Translations under genes and position numbers: made by a program | Part shown: positions 1 to 11,467 of the stretch, piece by piece | Layout: each line of letters begins with the position of its first letter | Numbering within the stretch: the stretch's first letter is position 1 | Source: Chondrilla cf. caribensis | Lineage: Eukaryota > Porifera > Demospongiae > Chondrillida > Chondrillidae | DNA: 64,000 nt | Assembly (NCBI GenBank): GCA_964020155.1 | Contig: OZ026547.1 | Coordinates: forward strand, 4,975,509-5,039,508 | Direction of reading: 5' to 3' | Notes under the pieces: generated by a model | Seen by the model: the letters and a program-made list of their open reading frames with translations, nothing else | What the model was told of the DNA's origin: nothing | Database searches by the model: none

Positions 1-724
1 GGCAGCTTGTAAGATGGCTTGAAAAACTAAATTGTTTTGAGCAGATTCAAAACACCAGAACTTATACATACTGAATTTGTCTCTGTTGTCACAGGTATAT
101 ATATATGAGTGTGCAAGCGAAGAGGGCCAATAGCCATTGTTATCAAAATGTTCAGAATGTATAAAAACAGCCAAATGAAACATAATTTTCAGTTTTCGTT
201 TTATGCAATCAAATTGCTTATATTGTGATAAAGTATAAGTTCTGCAAGCATCATTTCGATACGATTTGTACTTTTCGAGAACGAAGCATTTTCGACAAAC
301 ATTCAAAGCTGCCATTTTAAAACATACAGAGTTATGCAGTACCATCTTGAATGCAGATTCACCTTGAATGATGTCATAAATTCCCATTGGTCAGTATGCT
401 ATTACAACTTCTGTATACGGATCCAGTGCCAAAAACAGAAAATGAGCCTGTTATCCGTTATTACGTTGCGCGGTGGACTAAAAAAAGACCTGAAGCACAT
501 AAGTAGTCGCTCCTATGATCTAAATGATAGCGCAATCGTTTGAAGTATGGAATAGACTATCGAATAATACCAAAAACGCGCATTCAACAAAAAAATCACT
601 AAGGGCCCTTTTCACTTGCATATGCACATATTCAATATAAAATACAGTACTCTGTGCTTATCTATGTATGGTTTTATTTCTAGAACAGGATATTATTAAT
701 ATAGAATTGTTGTTTTATAAACAG
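1..724 (+). other. 3' part of the intron of collagen-like gene G1
   Basis: No coding segment is recognised here. The stretch ends in a pyrimidine-containing tract and CAG at 722-724, directly before the collagen exon. By analogy with the complete genes in the window it is the end of a phase-1 intron whose first exon lies to the left. An exon 1 within these 724 bases was looked for by its signal-peptide/coiled-coil pattern and not found. Confidence 0.6.
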
Positions 725-1473
725 GTAAACTCCTGGAAAGAACTAGAAGACAAGTTGGTTGTACTTGTCCACCTGGACTAAAAGGTGCTAGAGGAACATC
801 TGGCCAAAATGGGATAAATGGAACAAAAGGTGAAAAGGGAGACCCAGGGCCACATGGGGAGAAGGGTGTAAAAGGAGAGCAAGGACTGCCAGGATCTCCA
901 GGACCCCAAGGACTACAAGGACTTAATGGAACTAAAGGTGAACGAGGAAAAGCAGGACAGCCAGGGACTTTAGGACAGAAAGGTGAACCAGGGGTGAAAG
1001 GAGACACAGGAATACCAGGACTTAATGGAACAAAAGGTGAACAAGGAATTAAAGGACAACCAGGAAATGTTGGAATGAAAGGTGAACCAGGAGTGTCTGG
1101 AGTTAATGGAACAAAAGGTGAACAAGGGGAAACAGGACAACCAGGGAATGTTGGACAGAAAGGTGAACTGGGACCAAAAGGAGACGTAGGACCCCAAGGA
1201 CGGCAGGGAGAGAAAGGGCCACTAGGTCCCAAAGGATCAAACGGAGATACAGGACAAAAAGGACCCCTAGGACCCCAAGGACCAGAAGGAGATAGAGGAT
1301 CAGTAGGACCCCAAGGACCAAAAGGAGATAGAGGACAAAGAGGACTTCAAGGACCAAAAGGATATAAAGGATCACAAGGACCAAAAGGATCTGGAGGCAT
1401 TGGACCAAAAGGACCAAAAGGAGCCATTGGACCAATAGGACCAAATGGAACATGTATATGCGGAACCTCCTAA
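725..1473 (+). CDS. G1: collagen-like protein, exon 2 (5' end of gene off window)
   Basis: Secreted short-chain collagen-like protein; only the second coding exon is present. The exon opens after CAG with GT AAA CTC, in the phase-1 register of the complete paralogues, and stops at TAA 1471-1473. The product begins KLLERTRRQVGCTCPPG: a dibasic R-T-R-R site, then a C-x-C pair, then roughly 75 Gly-X-Y triplets with few or no breaks. The first half has the 33-residue module shared by all paralogues (LNGTKGE...GQPG...GQKGEPG). The second half differs: it is built from simpler GPQGPKG / GPKGPKG triplets, so this gene has its own C-terminal collagen type. The tail is TCICGTS, a second C-x-C pair that could make interchain disulphides. 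Extracellular location is inferred from the paralogues, because the signal exon is outside the window. No AATAAA was seen within about 650 bp of the stop. Confidence 0.88.
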
Positions 1474-2153
1474 CAGCCAAACCAAGGGAGAGGGAGGGTT
1501 GCCCTATCTACAACCACAGGGAATATAATAATTATCAACAAATATTCAAACATCAGATCTAAAGTTAATGAAAAAATATACAATTTAAAAACTTTTACCA
1601 CAGTCAGTACTGGATTGTAATTGGTTTAAGAATTGGTGATGGCAGGTATATGACATTTATTATGACTATAGCGGGTAACCAATAAGTTGTAGGCATAGTA
1701 ACACTGTACAATATCTAACTTGATAAATTAGTGAAGTAAACTGTCCCATTATCTTCAAACCATATAATTGATTGGAGTTTTTCATTAGACATGCAACTAT
1801 GCATGCATGTCTAAATCAATTACAAGGGACATAAGGATGTCATTTAAGCATGTTGAAGTTATAAGTAGGGAGGTCACTGTGACTATGAATAGTACCCCAT
1901 GAACAGTCTACAAATTTAGTATGTATGGTGACCATCTACTAGCTAGCTATGTATACTTTCACCAGGCTCCAAAAGTCACTAAGACGATAAGACTACGATG
2001 TTCAAGATGATATCCTACACTTATGAGTTGAAGGCAAGTTCTAACTCAACTTAAGTACATTCTGTGAGCCAAAATATCAATCACTATACTTCCCAACTAC
2101 TAAGGTCAAATTCTGCTGCACTGTACAGATATTAGTGGACATTCACTCTCTCA
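1474..2153. other. Intergenic, upstream homology block
   Basis: No gene recognised. The stretch 1780-2060 (GCAACTATGCATGCATG..., then GTTGAAGGCAAGTTCTAACTCAAC) resembles blocks found 0.5-1 kb upstream of other exon 1 copies (near 6880-7150, 13160-13220, 15480-15660, 26390-26450, 33700-33760). It is therefore part of the duplicated 5' flank of the family rather than unique DNA. Confidence 0.5.
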
Positions 2154-2220
<67 letters not shown>

Positions 2221-2302
2221 ACAAACACACACAAACACACACACACACACAAACACACACTAAAATGCTTCCCCTACACACTTGAATCAACCTGTGTGTG
2301 CA

Positions 2303-2374
<72 letters not shown>

Positions 2375-2408
2375 TGTGTGTTTGTGTGCGTGTGCGTGTG
2401 TGTGTGTG
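2154..2408. repeat. Inverted (CA)n / (TG)n microsatellite
   Basis: A (CA)n tract with AAACAC interruptions (to about 2260) is followed, after about 45 bp, by a (TG)n tract with matching TTTGTG interruptions. The two arms are complementary over about 100 bp and could form a hairpin. Long THTH/VCVC reading frames across it are artefacts of the repeat. Confidence 0.9.
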
Positions 2409-2557
2409 GTATGGGGTTCGTTCAATTCCCTTTATCTGTCCATACTAATAGAAAGTACCATACAAATAACTATTCATTGAGCATCCCTAGAAATACACAA
2501 TGAATTTCATTAAAGTGACAAAGAAACCACAAAATATCAGTGATATTGATTGGAGGA

Positions 2558-2749
2558 ATAGCTCCAAGCATTCACGTTTTTCTTCAAGTGGCTCTTTGTG
2601 TGGTGACTACCAGAATGGGGGGTATCACTGATTGGCCAAAGTTACTTTCACAACATGAGAACAAAGTGAATGCGAAACCAACAAAAATCAAGTCACTCCA
2701 CCATATGGTAGAACAGTTGGAGAGAAACTAGAACCACTTAAAGAGAAAG
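2558..2749 (+). pseudogene. Dead exon 1 of the collagen family
   Basis: The sequence aligns by eye with the 199-nt family exon 1: IAPSIHVFLQVALCVVTTRMGGITDW..., then a coiled coil with VEQLE, then a donor AG|GTGAGT at 2749/2750. The start codon is ATA instead of ATG, and about 8 nt around it are missing. Six nt of the signal-peptide core are also missing. One base is lost in the coil (GGAGAGAAACTAG against GGAGAAGAGACTAG), which shifts the frame and stops translation at 2729-2731. An upstream in-frame ATG at 2540 does not rescue the downstream frameshift. It could still splice to a downstream exon 2, but would not give a family protein. Confidence 0.75.
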
Positions 2750-3412
2750 GTGAGTTTAATTGATGAAAAGACTACCTACAGCCCATAGTGTTCATACCTG
2801 TTAGTCAGGACTATACCTGTTGACTATAGACCTAATGGCTTACCTTCATTGTATGATGTCACTGAGTAGCAAGAAAATACACTCTAAAAGAGAGAATATC
2901 AAATTCAGCAAATGCATTGATGGATAAACGCATACCAAGAATTTATTCATTGAATGTGAATTTAAGTTGAATGTACAGGTTTGAGTTACTTGGTGCAGTC
3001 ATAAAAAGGAATTAGGACTTGTGGAACTGCCCTCCACTTGTCAGAAGAAATATATTGTCATTTTCATTTTCCTTTTTAACTGAAATATTACAAGACTCTG
3101 CACTCAAATCCCTTCTATTATTCCATTCTCACCATTGAGGTGAATATTAAATTTCCATTAGGTATCTCCTAATTGTAGTAGGATTTCAGAAAAGGGGTAA
3201 TGTCTCGTTAAAAATGGAATCGGAGTTATATCTACCAAGTTAAAACATATGTACTAATCTACATAATGCAGCTTTAATTTTCCATATAGCTACTTCGTGG
3301 TTCCAAAGATACAAGCAAATTATGAATGATTATTATTCAAACAAACCAAGTACTGTTTACTCAATATAATAGTATAATATTGTTATAGTTATACTTTATT
3401 AATTGTACAATG
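2750..3412. other. No recognised gene
   Basis: AT-rich sequence following the dead exon. The first ~150 bp resemble the start of family introns (CTACAGCCCATAGTGTTCATACCTGTTAGTCAGGACTATACC). Nothing else identified. Confidence 0.4.
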
Positions 3413-3902
3413 TTACGCAATTGCTTGGGCACTCAAAGCAGGGCATTCATGGCTGACTTTGGTTGGTCTTTTGTTGGAAGATCTAGCCCCATGGATGCAC
3501 ACCACAGCAGACTCGATCAGAGGGAAGGAAAGCCTACATCGTATGCTGTTAATCATCACTGAGTAGGGAATCTGTGTCTTCTCTGCCAGGAGTGATACCA
3601 GTCTTTTGATGGTAATAACAGCTGCTGACCAAATTCCACCACTCAAGGACATGAAAAAGGGTAGAAATGTCCCATGCTCACGTTCTAATACCCGTTGTTC
3701 ATATTTCCTCCTCTTGTCCATTTCATGTTTGTGGTAGAATGAGGAATAATAGGTAGTGCAATTTGATGGGGCATTGGCATTGAATACTTTCACGTCGAAG
3801 AATGTCGTCGTCTTAGATTTGTTCCAGAATTCTCAAGCACACACATCAAGCCTCACATTGTCTTCTGTGGTGGTTACACCCAACGGAACCCTGATTGTGA
3901 GA
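3413..3902 (-). pseudogene. Transposable-element ORF fragment (retroelement-type C-terminal region)
   Basis: Read on the minus strand, a continuous frame runs from about 3902 to 3413. It contains FFDVKVFNANAPS, then KHEMDKRRKYEQRVLEREHG and FLPFFMSLSGG..., ending in an SFPLIESAVVCIHGARS-like stretch. This pattern (FFDVxVFNP ... KxxxYxxRVxxxEHGxFxPLxxSxxGG ... CIRGxRS) is one I associate with abundant retroelement-type ORFs in cnidarian and sponge genomes; that identification is from memory. A TGA stop interrupts the frame just before EFW (about 3835), so the copy is broken, and everything upstream is missing. The stop at the end may be the natural C-terminus. Confidence 0.5.
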
Positions 3903-3959
3903 AAAGGCAATTATATGCTTATGTCCGAACATTTCATATATCTCAAAAAATTGGTGACA

Positions 3960-4320
3960 TCATCTGGTATTATTATTTTGTTATTACTTATGTGTTAAAG
4001 GAGAAATTAAAGTATTTGAAATTCAGTCATGGCTATCGACTAGCTATCTTTAGGTCTTTACAATTAAGTAAATCTAACAAAAACATTACTTTTCTTCACA
4101 TAGACGGTGGTAACTGCATAACTGCTTTTCCGATTCGAAAAAAATGGCGATTTTCTGTAGACAATCAGCCATCCTTCCAAAATGCAAGTTTGAATAGTCT
4201 CCGTGCTTTCAGGGAGCCTTGTACTGAATATTCAGATTTATATATTATATTATTTATATTTTAACATTTTGAACATGAAAACATGTTTTGACCCATATAT
4301 TTGCTAAGTACAAAACCATG
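3960..4320 (+). repeat. Dispersed repeat, copy 1 (copy 2 at ~60340-60660)
   Basis: Shared landmarks with 60340-60660 in the same orientation: AAGTAAATCYAACAA, the ACGGYGGYAACYGCATAA stretch, CTCCGTGYTTTCAGGGAGC, and ATGAAAACATGTTTTGACCCATAT. Divergence is substantial, so this is an old interspersed element. No coding potential recognised. Confidence 0.65.
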
Positions 4321-4606
4321 AAAAATCAATTCGAACGTGCTGGTAGAGGATCCATTCCATGATTCTGGTTGGTCTTTGTCATCTGTATTCACGGGGAAGA
4401 ATATTACCGTGTATATCGAGCGAACGGTATATTTCCTGAGTTAATCGACAACCATATTCACGGGACATACCGTGATACAATATGCCAATACGATAACACA
4501 CGTGCCCGTATACCATACGGGACCCCATGTAAATCTCGTCCTATGCGTATTAACGGGAACGGTTTCGACGTGTAAAAGAGCCCATGCACAACACACGTTT
4601 CCCTGT

Positions 4607-4607
<1 letters not shown>

Positions 4608-4672
<65 letters not shown>
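4608..4672. repeat. (CA)n microsatellite
   Basis: About 65 bp of CA, located roughly 240-300 bp upstream of the dead exon 1 at 4912. This is the same relative position as in the live genes. Confidence 0.95.
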
Positions 4673-4676
<4 letters not shown>

Positions 4677-4911
4677 CTCAACCCACATACACACCACTGA
4701 TTCAAGCTGTTACACCATAGAAGAGAATTACTAAGGATTCCACATTTTTATGGTGTAGGGGTATGCGATTCTCAAATAATCCCATTCTCTGACTCTCATG
4801 CACCATGAATATCATTATAAGTGGGCCTGTTCTCCAAAAAATCCGCTTGTCCCATTTTGGTCACCTCAAACTAGCAATGAGAAACTTCGAATAATGACTG
4901 GAGCTACAGTT

Positions 4912-5114
4912 ATGGCTCCAAGAATAGAAGTCTTTGTACAAGTGGCTCTTTAGTTTTGTGTGGTTACTACCAGTATGGGGGTATTACTGATTTTTAAAAG
5001 GCATTTGCACAAATTGAAACAAAGGAGAGATGTCACAAAAGAGTTGAAGTCACTTCATCAGATGATAGAACAATTTGAGAAGAGACTAGTCTAAAAAACA
5101 ACTTGAAGCAAAAT
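4912..5114 (+). pseudogene. Dead exon 1 of the collagen family
   Basis: ATGGCTCCAAG begins a family exon 1 (MAPRIEVFVQVAL) that hits TAG after 13 codons where the others have TTG. A further TAA follows in ATTTTTAAAAGG, and there are small indels in the coil. The donor has become AAAT|GTGAGT. The upstream TTGTGGTNACCACAA palindrome is decayed here (TTTTGGTCACCTCAA near 4855-4869). Together these show an inactive copy, older than the one at 2558. Confidence 0.8.
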
Positions 5115-5824
5115 GTGAGTTTGATGAATTTGAAATACAACCTGCAGTCCCTATGAACTCTTCATGCCTGCTAGTTTGGATCATCCTCCTTGTTATTGTT
5201 AGCCTATACATCTTTGTATGGCATCCCTTGGGGTTGTTAGTAACAACCATAATATATATATTATATTATATTCTAAGATTGGTATGATACATACTTGTGT
5301 CAGTTACAGGTTGAAAAGGGATGTTATTCTGAAAATTGACACTTCAAGATATTGTCAACTCAATTCTGCTTATAAGCTGTAATTGCTCTTAATACAACTC
5401 TATGCGATATAAATTCTTGTATGATTTAATTTCCGGATGCATAGTATACCACCATCCTGCACAATACTGGGTTGGCTCAACAACTTCATATAACTTCTAG
5501 GGATTGATACCTATGATACTTAATGCTTCATAAGATAGTTAAACTTTTGAAACACAGTCTTGTCTATCTGTCTCAGTGGTATAGTGGTACATTTCAAGGA
5601 CTACCGTGTGCAAATGACTTGTGTACAGCTATCATTGTGTTTTAGATCAATCTAGTAGTCATGTTGATAGGTATCCCAGTCTCTGAAACAAAGAAGGGAG
5701 CAGTTGTGGACAGGATTCTGGCTAGTAGTCTCCTCAGTTTTCGTCGTATCCATAGCGCAATCATGCATGAACTGGCTAACATCACCTTACTCATACCAGT
5801 TCAAAACTACCAAAAACTATTCAA

Positions 5825-6317
5825 AACAGGTTATTTTATATGCTGTCCAATTATCATTTATCTGTTATACAGATTTGCAGCTGTGTTATCACATTATCAG
5901 ATAGAAACAGTAAACATTGCTTGTTTTTGTCAATTCTCAAGTGATGAATCTAGTTATTGGCCTAAACTGGCTCAAAATGAGGAAGCCAATAACATGTTGA
6001 CTTATAATTTGACTGAATTCCAGCTGATATCTTATTATGGACATATCAACAATTGACCACTTTACAGTCAACACAGACTCATGTCTGCACAATGTCCTGA
6101 AATGTTACAAATTATGCTCAATTGTTTTGTTTGGTGGGCATGTAAGGGTCACTAAATAGTTGACTCCACCTGGGTAGGGTCCACAAATTTGGTGACCCTA
6201 CCTGGAGTTGTGCTTGTTTACTGTAAATTTATGAAGCAGCTGATAGAAATGCATAACAAATCACACAAAATCCAGTACTGTTAAATAATAATTGGAAGGT
6301 ATATAAAATAACATGTT
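5825..6317 (+). mobile_element. 493-bp MITE with 4-bp target duplication TCAA
   Basis: Begins AACAGGTTATTTTATAT and ends ATATAAAATAACATGTT, giving imperfect terminal inverted repeats of about 40 bp. It is flanked by TCAA on both sides (5821-5824 and 6318-6321). The paralogous site near 14915 lacks it and reads CCATTAAGAC, which supports the boundaries. An inverted copy is at 39012-39503. It has no transposase frame and is non-autonomous. The superfamily cannot be assigned from a 4-bp duplication alone. Confidence 0.85.
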
Positions 6318-6321
6318 TCAA

Positions 6322-7557
6322 GACTATTGCAACAACTGCATACTAATGCAATCACAAGCAATACATGTACACAATACAAATTTTCCACTTGTCATGACTA
6401 GTTGCAGCTATACAACATTACATCTATAAGCTATATTTTTTTAAACATAATGATAAGGACATAATGAGGTAACATTGACTATTGCAGTCTACACACAACT
6501 GTATTACATAGGTTAAATTGATAGAATAGTTTCAAGCCTAATGAAGGTAATTGAGGGACAACTAATGGAGTACCTCATTTGCGAGATGATGGTGTTTCTA
6601 TGCAAGTGTCTACGTGTAATATGTGATAAAGGAAGGCCACCTTAGATATTGGTGCGGTTCTTAAAATATACACCTTTTGACTCTACTACGAACAGGAATT
6701 CCTCATCTTGATGAGGAAATTGCAGCTTTTGGATATATACTGGATCACCTAGAACCACAAGGAAATTCTGTACATCAGGAGCATTATGTGATATTGAAGA
6801 CACACAAGTGAGTGGTTTTCGAAGTGAAACCTGCCAAGTAGCAAATTACATTATGGGAAGACATATAGTAATCTCATTAGTAGTGCAACTATGCAAGCAT
6901 TGCTAAATGAATTACAATGGACATGAGAAAGTCTTGCAAGCCAAATTACTCACTGCTCACTGTGACTGCATATGTACAAAGAGTAGTAACACATAAACAG
7001 TCTATAATTCAGGATGTTTAGTGACTCAATTTTTAGACAAAATATTTTTACAGTACTCTCCAATCACTAATGTATGTATTAATGTCCAACATGATTATGA
7101 TATTAAGGTTAAAAGCAACTCCTAACCCAACTTATGACAGAGAATTCTGTGAGTGGTGATGTCAAGAATGCTAATTTATTGCTTCATATATGAACTATAA
7201 ACCTACTACTGACATATGTCATTCTAATTCATATTTTTACTATAATAAATACACTTCAACTCTTTACACTTGAGTAAATCGCAATGCATGAATTTATCAA
7301 TATTTTACACCTCAACTACTACATGCTGTAGCATACATAACTAAGTGGAAAGATTATGCATTGCATAATATATTGCTATGCCCCTGTTGTCATATTTCTA
7401 TGCAAAAGATGAGCACACTGGAATGACAATTTGGGATCAGATAAATTGTCCACTGTAGAGGTTGTCAACTCTTCAGAGGTGGAAAATACATTAGAAATGT
7501 AGGAAAATCTATTCGTGGTCCCTTACAAAGTGTTGTAGTGATGTAATTATGGTGGTG

Positions 7558-7558
<1 letters not shown>
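6322..7558. other. Intergenic upstream flank of G2
   Basis: No gene recognised. The stretch parallels 15000-16300 upstream of G3 (CAACAACTGCATACTAATGC, CAGCCTAATGAAGGTAATTGAGGGACAACT, AACTCCTARCCCAAC). Confidence 0.6.

Positions 7559-7629
<71 letters not shown>
7559..7629. repeat. (CA)n microsatellite upstream of G2
   Basis: About 70 bp of uninterrupted CA, ending about 275 bp before the G2 ATG. It is followed by the conserved cassette with CTAAGGATTCC and CAATTCCCGTTCTCTGTC found after most family CA tracts. Confidence 0.95.
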
Positions 7630-7847
7630 GAAATCTAAACCCCCATGCACACTTGAATTAAAGTGTTAGCAGAATTACTAAGGATTCCTTATCAATGTTG
7701 TGTTGGGTATGCGTTTCTCATTCAATTCCCGTTCTCTGTCCATATGAACACCATACAATTAAATATTCATTGGGCATCCTTAGGAATACTCAATGAATGT
7801 CATTAATATCAGGCCTGGTTTCCAGGGTATCAACACAGCCTGTTCTA

Positions 7848-7862
7848 TTGCGGTGACCACAA
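7848..7862. promoter_or_regulatory. Conserved palindrome upstream of G2
   Basis: TTGCGGTGACCACAA, one mismatch from the family consensus TTGTGGTNACCACAA. It ends 42 nt before the G2 ATG. Each arm contains TGTGGT/ACCACA-like cores, the motif recognised by RUNX-family factors. The binding factor is an inference. Confidence 0.55.
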
Positions 7863-7903
7863 ACAGAACTGAGAAATCTATCCTATTGACTGGAGCTACA
7901 GTT

Positions 7904-8102
7904 ATGGCTCCAAGTATTCAGGTATTTGTACAAGTTACTCTTTTTCTTTGTATGGTGATTACCAGTATGGGGGGCATCACAGATTTTGAAGAGAAAATTT
8001 CACAACTTGAAAACAAAGTGATTGTGTCTCAAGAGGAAATCAAGTCACTTCACTGGATGATACAACAGCTGGAGAAGAGACTACAACAGCTTGAAGGAAA
8101 AG
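7904..8102 (+). CDS. G2 exon 1: signal peptide and coiled coil
   Basis: First coding exon of G2, joined to 10725-11467 (314 codons including the stop). MAPSIQVFVQVTLFLCMVITSMGG is a signal peptide with a hydrophobic core. It is followed by ITDFEEKISQLENKVIVSQE... with I/V/L at a and d of about five heptads, a probable trimerising coiled coil. The exon ends GGA AAA G at donor GTGATT, leaving a phase-1 intron. I chose the ATG at 7904 because it abuts the hydrophobic core and matches all paralogues. An in-frame ATG at 7793 would add 37 residues, but in the alpha and beta genes the equivalent ATG is out of frame, so it is probably 5' UTR. Confidence 0.85.
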
Positions 8103-10037
8103 GTGATTGTGTGAGGTTCAAATTCAACCTGCAGTCCCTACTCTTCATGCCTGTGGACTTTCCTTAAGTAACTATGGAATTCATTGTTTTACAACATTAT
8201 AATATGATATCACCCCACGTTGGTGAGTGGGAAGAAAGTACACCATTGATAATGCCAAATTCAAAGATCAATCGATGGAAAAATCAATCATTCTAGAAAT
8301 TAGCAGGAATTGAAAGTTGATAATACATACAGGCATAAATTACTTGATGTCGCCAGTGAACTAATTTGGATACAGATAAAAGATAATGACCAATATTTAT
8401 AGTTGTCACGTTCAGGTTCAGAAGAAGCATTAAATAATATAGTATGCCCAGTGAATCGTTTGCGTTCAAATTTTACTGTGATTATTATTCTCAACATTCT
8501 CAAATCAGCAATATTTTTGGATGCAATAGTGTGCATGCACTTATACTGGTTTGGCAAAATCCAAAGCTTGAGATCAGCAATTTTGGTGCAGCAAAACAAT
8601 GTTACCTGCAGTAGCTTCAACTAATTTCTATTAGTAATCCTGTTTTCAAATATGGTTTTCCACCACTTTATATGCATTTCAGGCACATTCATTAGCTGCA
8701 TGAGCTGGAGTTCTATATAAGGTATAGCAAATTAAGCAGGGGAAGGATCGAAAATAATCAACCATAGTTTCTCTTGTTGATTTTTGAAATACTGGGATAT
8801 TCTTTCATTCTATGAGATTGCTTAAATTCTCACATATCACCAGTATTTCTGTTCAGTACCGTCCCTAGCGTTTGTTATTTAGAAGACTAGAGAACCTAAC
8901 AAGTACACAATGGCGACATAACCAAAATATAACTCAAATTATGCATGCCTATGAGCAAATGTGCTTTGAATAATATTTTGGAATGACCAGGTGGTGTGAG
9001 AAATCTCAAACCTTGGCATCTGCCAAACTTGTTCACACTGATGCAATAATTATAATTAATCGATACTTACAATATTCAAGGATTCTTCAGACACTGAATA
9101 AGTAATTATGTCCAACAATCGCTCATTATTATACTAGACACAATGGATACTGATGGAAACATAGATAGATCAAATAATGATGTAACACATAGTACAGACA
9201 GGTTCATGCAATAACACTTGTGCCTCCTAGAGGTCATAATGTTAAAGCTAAAGTTACTACATTTTCTAACTCATAAGATAAATATAATATTATACACATC
9301 CCTGAAGGTATTGTGTTAATTAATGTTGATCAGTTCCGTTATTTACTGAGGAATGGAATGAAACAAAATTGTAGGGACATCTAAAATAAAGACAAAAACT
9401 GGTTGTTTTGTACAAAATGAATGTAAACATAATATTTTTCAATAACATCTTACATCGTACAAAATCAATGCCATGCTCTATCTTTACCATTTTATATTGA
9501 AGTCAGTCAAACCTCTTCGCAACTATGTCTGAATAAGGAAAAACTAACATACTACATCATACCAACAAGTGATTTGAAATTTCGATATATAAAATGCAAC
9601 TAAATCCTGTTTTAAGTACCTTTCATCAAAAAATAAATCTATTTTACATATTAACTTCCGCCAATGAATACTTGATTTGGCATTTAGCAAAGTACATTAT
9701 GATGCTATGAAACTTAGATCTGCATTGTTGTCACCTCCTGGTTAGTCACTATTAATTTATATTTACAATTTACCATTCAATAATTCACCATTAATTGGAA
9801 AAAAATCTTAGGTCTAAGGGCCATTTTGGATTATAAAGACCAATGGTTATTATTATTATATTATTATTATTATATAAAATATATTCATTGAGCATTACAT
9901 ACTGTCAAGACAAAATGAAACAATTATAGAGGCTGCCTGTGGTCTAAAATTGATTCAGTTATATATACCTACAGCACTATTCAGCTACCACGGGGATATT
10001 CATGAAATCATATCCCACTTTGAATGCACTATAATAT
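8103..10037 (+). other. G2 intron, 5' part
   Basis: Phase-1 intron sequence with no gene recognised. It aligns in patches with the G3 intron (for example 9450-9560 with 17730-17840, CAACTATGTCTGAATAAG). Short open frames near 8300-8620 have no recognisable similarity. Confidence 0.6.
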
Positions 10038-10693
10038 TTTAAACTACATATGTGAGCGTCTCTGACAAAAGGGTTCACTTGACTTGGTTCACAACATGTT
10101 TTCTGACATCATTCGATAGCTACGTCACAGGGGAACTTGTTTCCATTGAAAGCGCTCAAATATTGTACTCTGTTCACGAGTTATGGATCGTTTTTCAGAC
10201 ACCCCTGTCTACATCATAACTTTGAGAACGAGTCGCTTCCGGTCCATTTATTTCAGTCCGTATATTCATGATGTCACGAATACGCGACCTTGTAAAGAAG
10301 GGTAATAGAGGGCGGTTTGTGATTTCTGCAGAGAATTAGCAATCGTCGATTAGTTACCCTTAACTTCAGATAACCTTGCAAGTTTTCAAAGAAGAAAGCT
10401 GGAATCACTCGCTCTACATATACTTCTTTCATACGCGCGAAGATTCCGCCGAACTCTGTATAACAAAATGGCCTATTTCCGAGTGCTGGATTCAGTAGCA
10501 TATCTCAAGATGTAATAGTCAATAGACAATTTCACTTTCATAGAACATTGTACAAATGATTCAGAGTCGAATTTCGCACAAAACTAAAAATTGTTATTTC
10601 GAAAATTAATAGATATTTAGTCGCCATAACCACAGTTTATACTTTCCACCAAGTGGACCCTTTTGTCAGAGATGCTAACATATAGTGTTTAAA
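10038..10693. mobile_element. ~656-bp MITE inside the G2 intron
   Basis: The two ends are inverted copies: TTTAAACTACATATGTGAGC then TCTCTGACAAAAGGGTTCAC on the left; on the right, the reverse complement reads TTTAAACACTATATGTTAGC then TCTCTGACAAAAGGGTCCAC. The arms are about 45 bp with few mismatches. The paralogous G3 intron has no such insert between GAATGCA and AGACTTTTTG. The right end lies only 31 nt from the exon 2 acceptor. No transposase is recognised in it, and the target duplication is not clear. Confidence 0.75.
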
Positions 10694-10724
10694 TGGGTTA
10701 CTTAGACTTTTTGTTTTCAAACAG

Positions 10725-11467
10725 GTAAACTTGGGGAAAGAACTAGACGACAAGATGATTGCAGTTGTCCACAAGGACCAAAAGGGAATAGAGGAACACC
10801 GGGAGTGAATGGGATGAATGGAACAAAGGGTGAAAAGGGAGACCCAGGGCCACATGGAGAGAAGGGTAAAAAGGGTGAGCTAGGACTGCAAGGACAACAT
10901 GGACTTAATGGAACAAAAGGTGAACAAGGGAATGATGGGCAGAAAGGTGAACCAGGAATGAAAGGAGATGCAGGTTTGCCAGGACATAATGGAACACAAG
11001 GTGAACCTGGAGAAAAAGGACAACCAGGGAATGATGGAGAGAAAGGTGAAGCTGGACTGAAAGGAGAACATGGACCAAAGGGAAAAAAGGGTGTGCGAGG
11101 AATGCCAGGATCACGGGGGCTTAATGGAACGAAGGGAGAAAAGGGTGAACTTGGAGATCAAGGAGTTAATGGAACAAAAGGTAGGCAGGGAGAAACAGGA
11201 CTACAGGGAAGTCAGGGAAAGAAAGGCGAACAAGGACTAAAAGGAGAGACAGGAATAACAGGACCACAGGGACTTAGAGGAATGAAAGGGGAACGTGGAG
11301 AGAAAGGACAGAAAGGTGAACCACGACTGAAAGAAGACACAGGAGGGCCAGGACTAAATGAAACACACTGTGAATGTGGAGGGAAAGGACAAGTAGAAAA
11401 GCCAGTACAGAATATTGTACGAGGAGGAAATTTTTCAAACCAAAATGACAATGATAAGAAGAAGTAA
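10725..11467 (+). CDS. G2 exon 2: collagen-like domain
   Basis: Second exon of G2 (protein 313 aa). It opens after TTTTCAAACAG with GT AAA CTT. Residues about 72-81 are RTRRQDDCSC: an R-T-R-R proprotein-convertase-type site and a C-x-C pair. Gly-X-Y repeats run from about residue 84 to 266 (around 60 triplets), with repeated NGT sequons at the Y-Gly-X junction. The repeat then frays: GEPRLKEDTGG and LNETHCECGG replace GEPGLKGDTG and LNGTKGE, so two glycines of the module are lost near the C-terminus. The tail is polar and lysine-rich (NQNDNDKKK), unlike any other member. AATAAA lies at 11678-11683. Probable extracellular trimeric collagen; no known orthologue recognised. Confidence 0.88.

Noticed and set aside
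696..1232. Minus-strand proline-rich frames (SPFCPxFPGCP...) opposite collagen exons
   Set aside because: They are antisense shadows of Gly-X-Y codons and recur opposite every collagen exon (29142, 36845, 43248, 51498, 57248). They lack exon structure of their own.
5563..5630. tRNA-like text CTCAGTGGTATAGTGGTA
   Set aside because: It resembles a tRNA A box (or a tRNA-derived SINE head), but no B box or cloverleaf pairing was found downstream.
5661..6056. 131-codon plus-strand frame
   Set aside because: It runs from duplicated intergenic DNA into the MITE at 5825, so it is a chance frame across an insertion boundary.
7793..7903. Longer N-terminus for G2 (and 16510 for G3)
   Set aside because: The upstream ATG is in frame only in these two genes. 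In alpha and beta the equivalent ATG is out of frame, and the inner ATG gives a proper signal peptide.
2558..11467. Dead exon 1 copies at 2558 and 4912 as alternative first exons of G2
   Set aside because: Both contain stops or frameshifts before the donor, so splicing to 10725 would not give a full-length protein.
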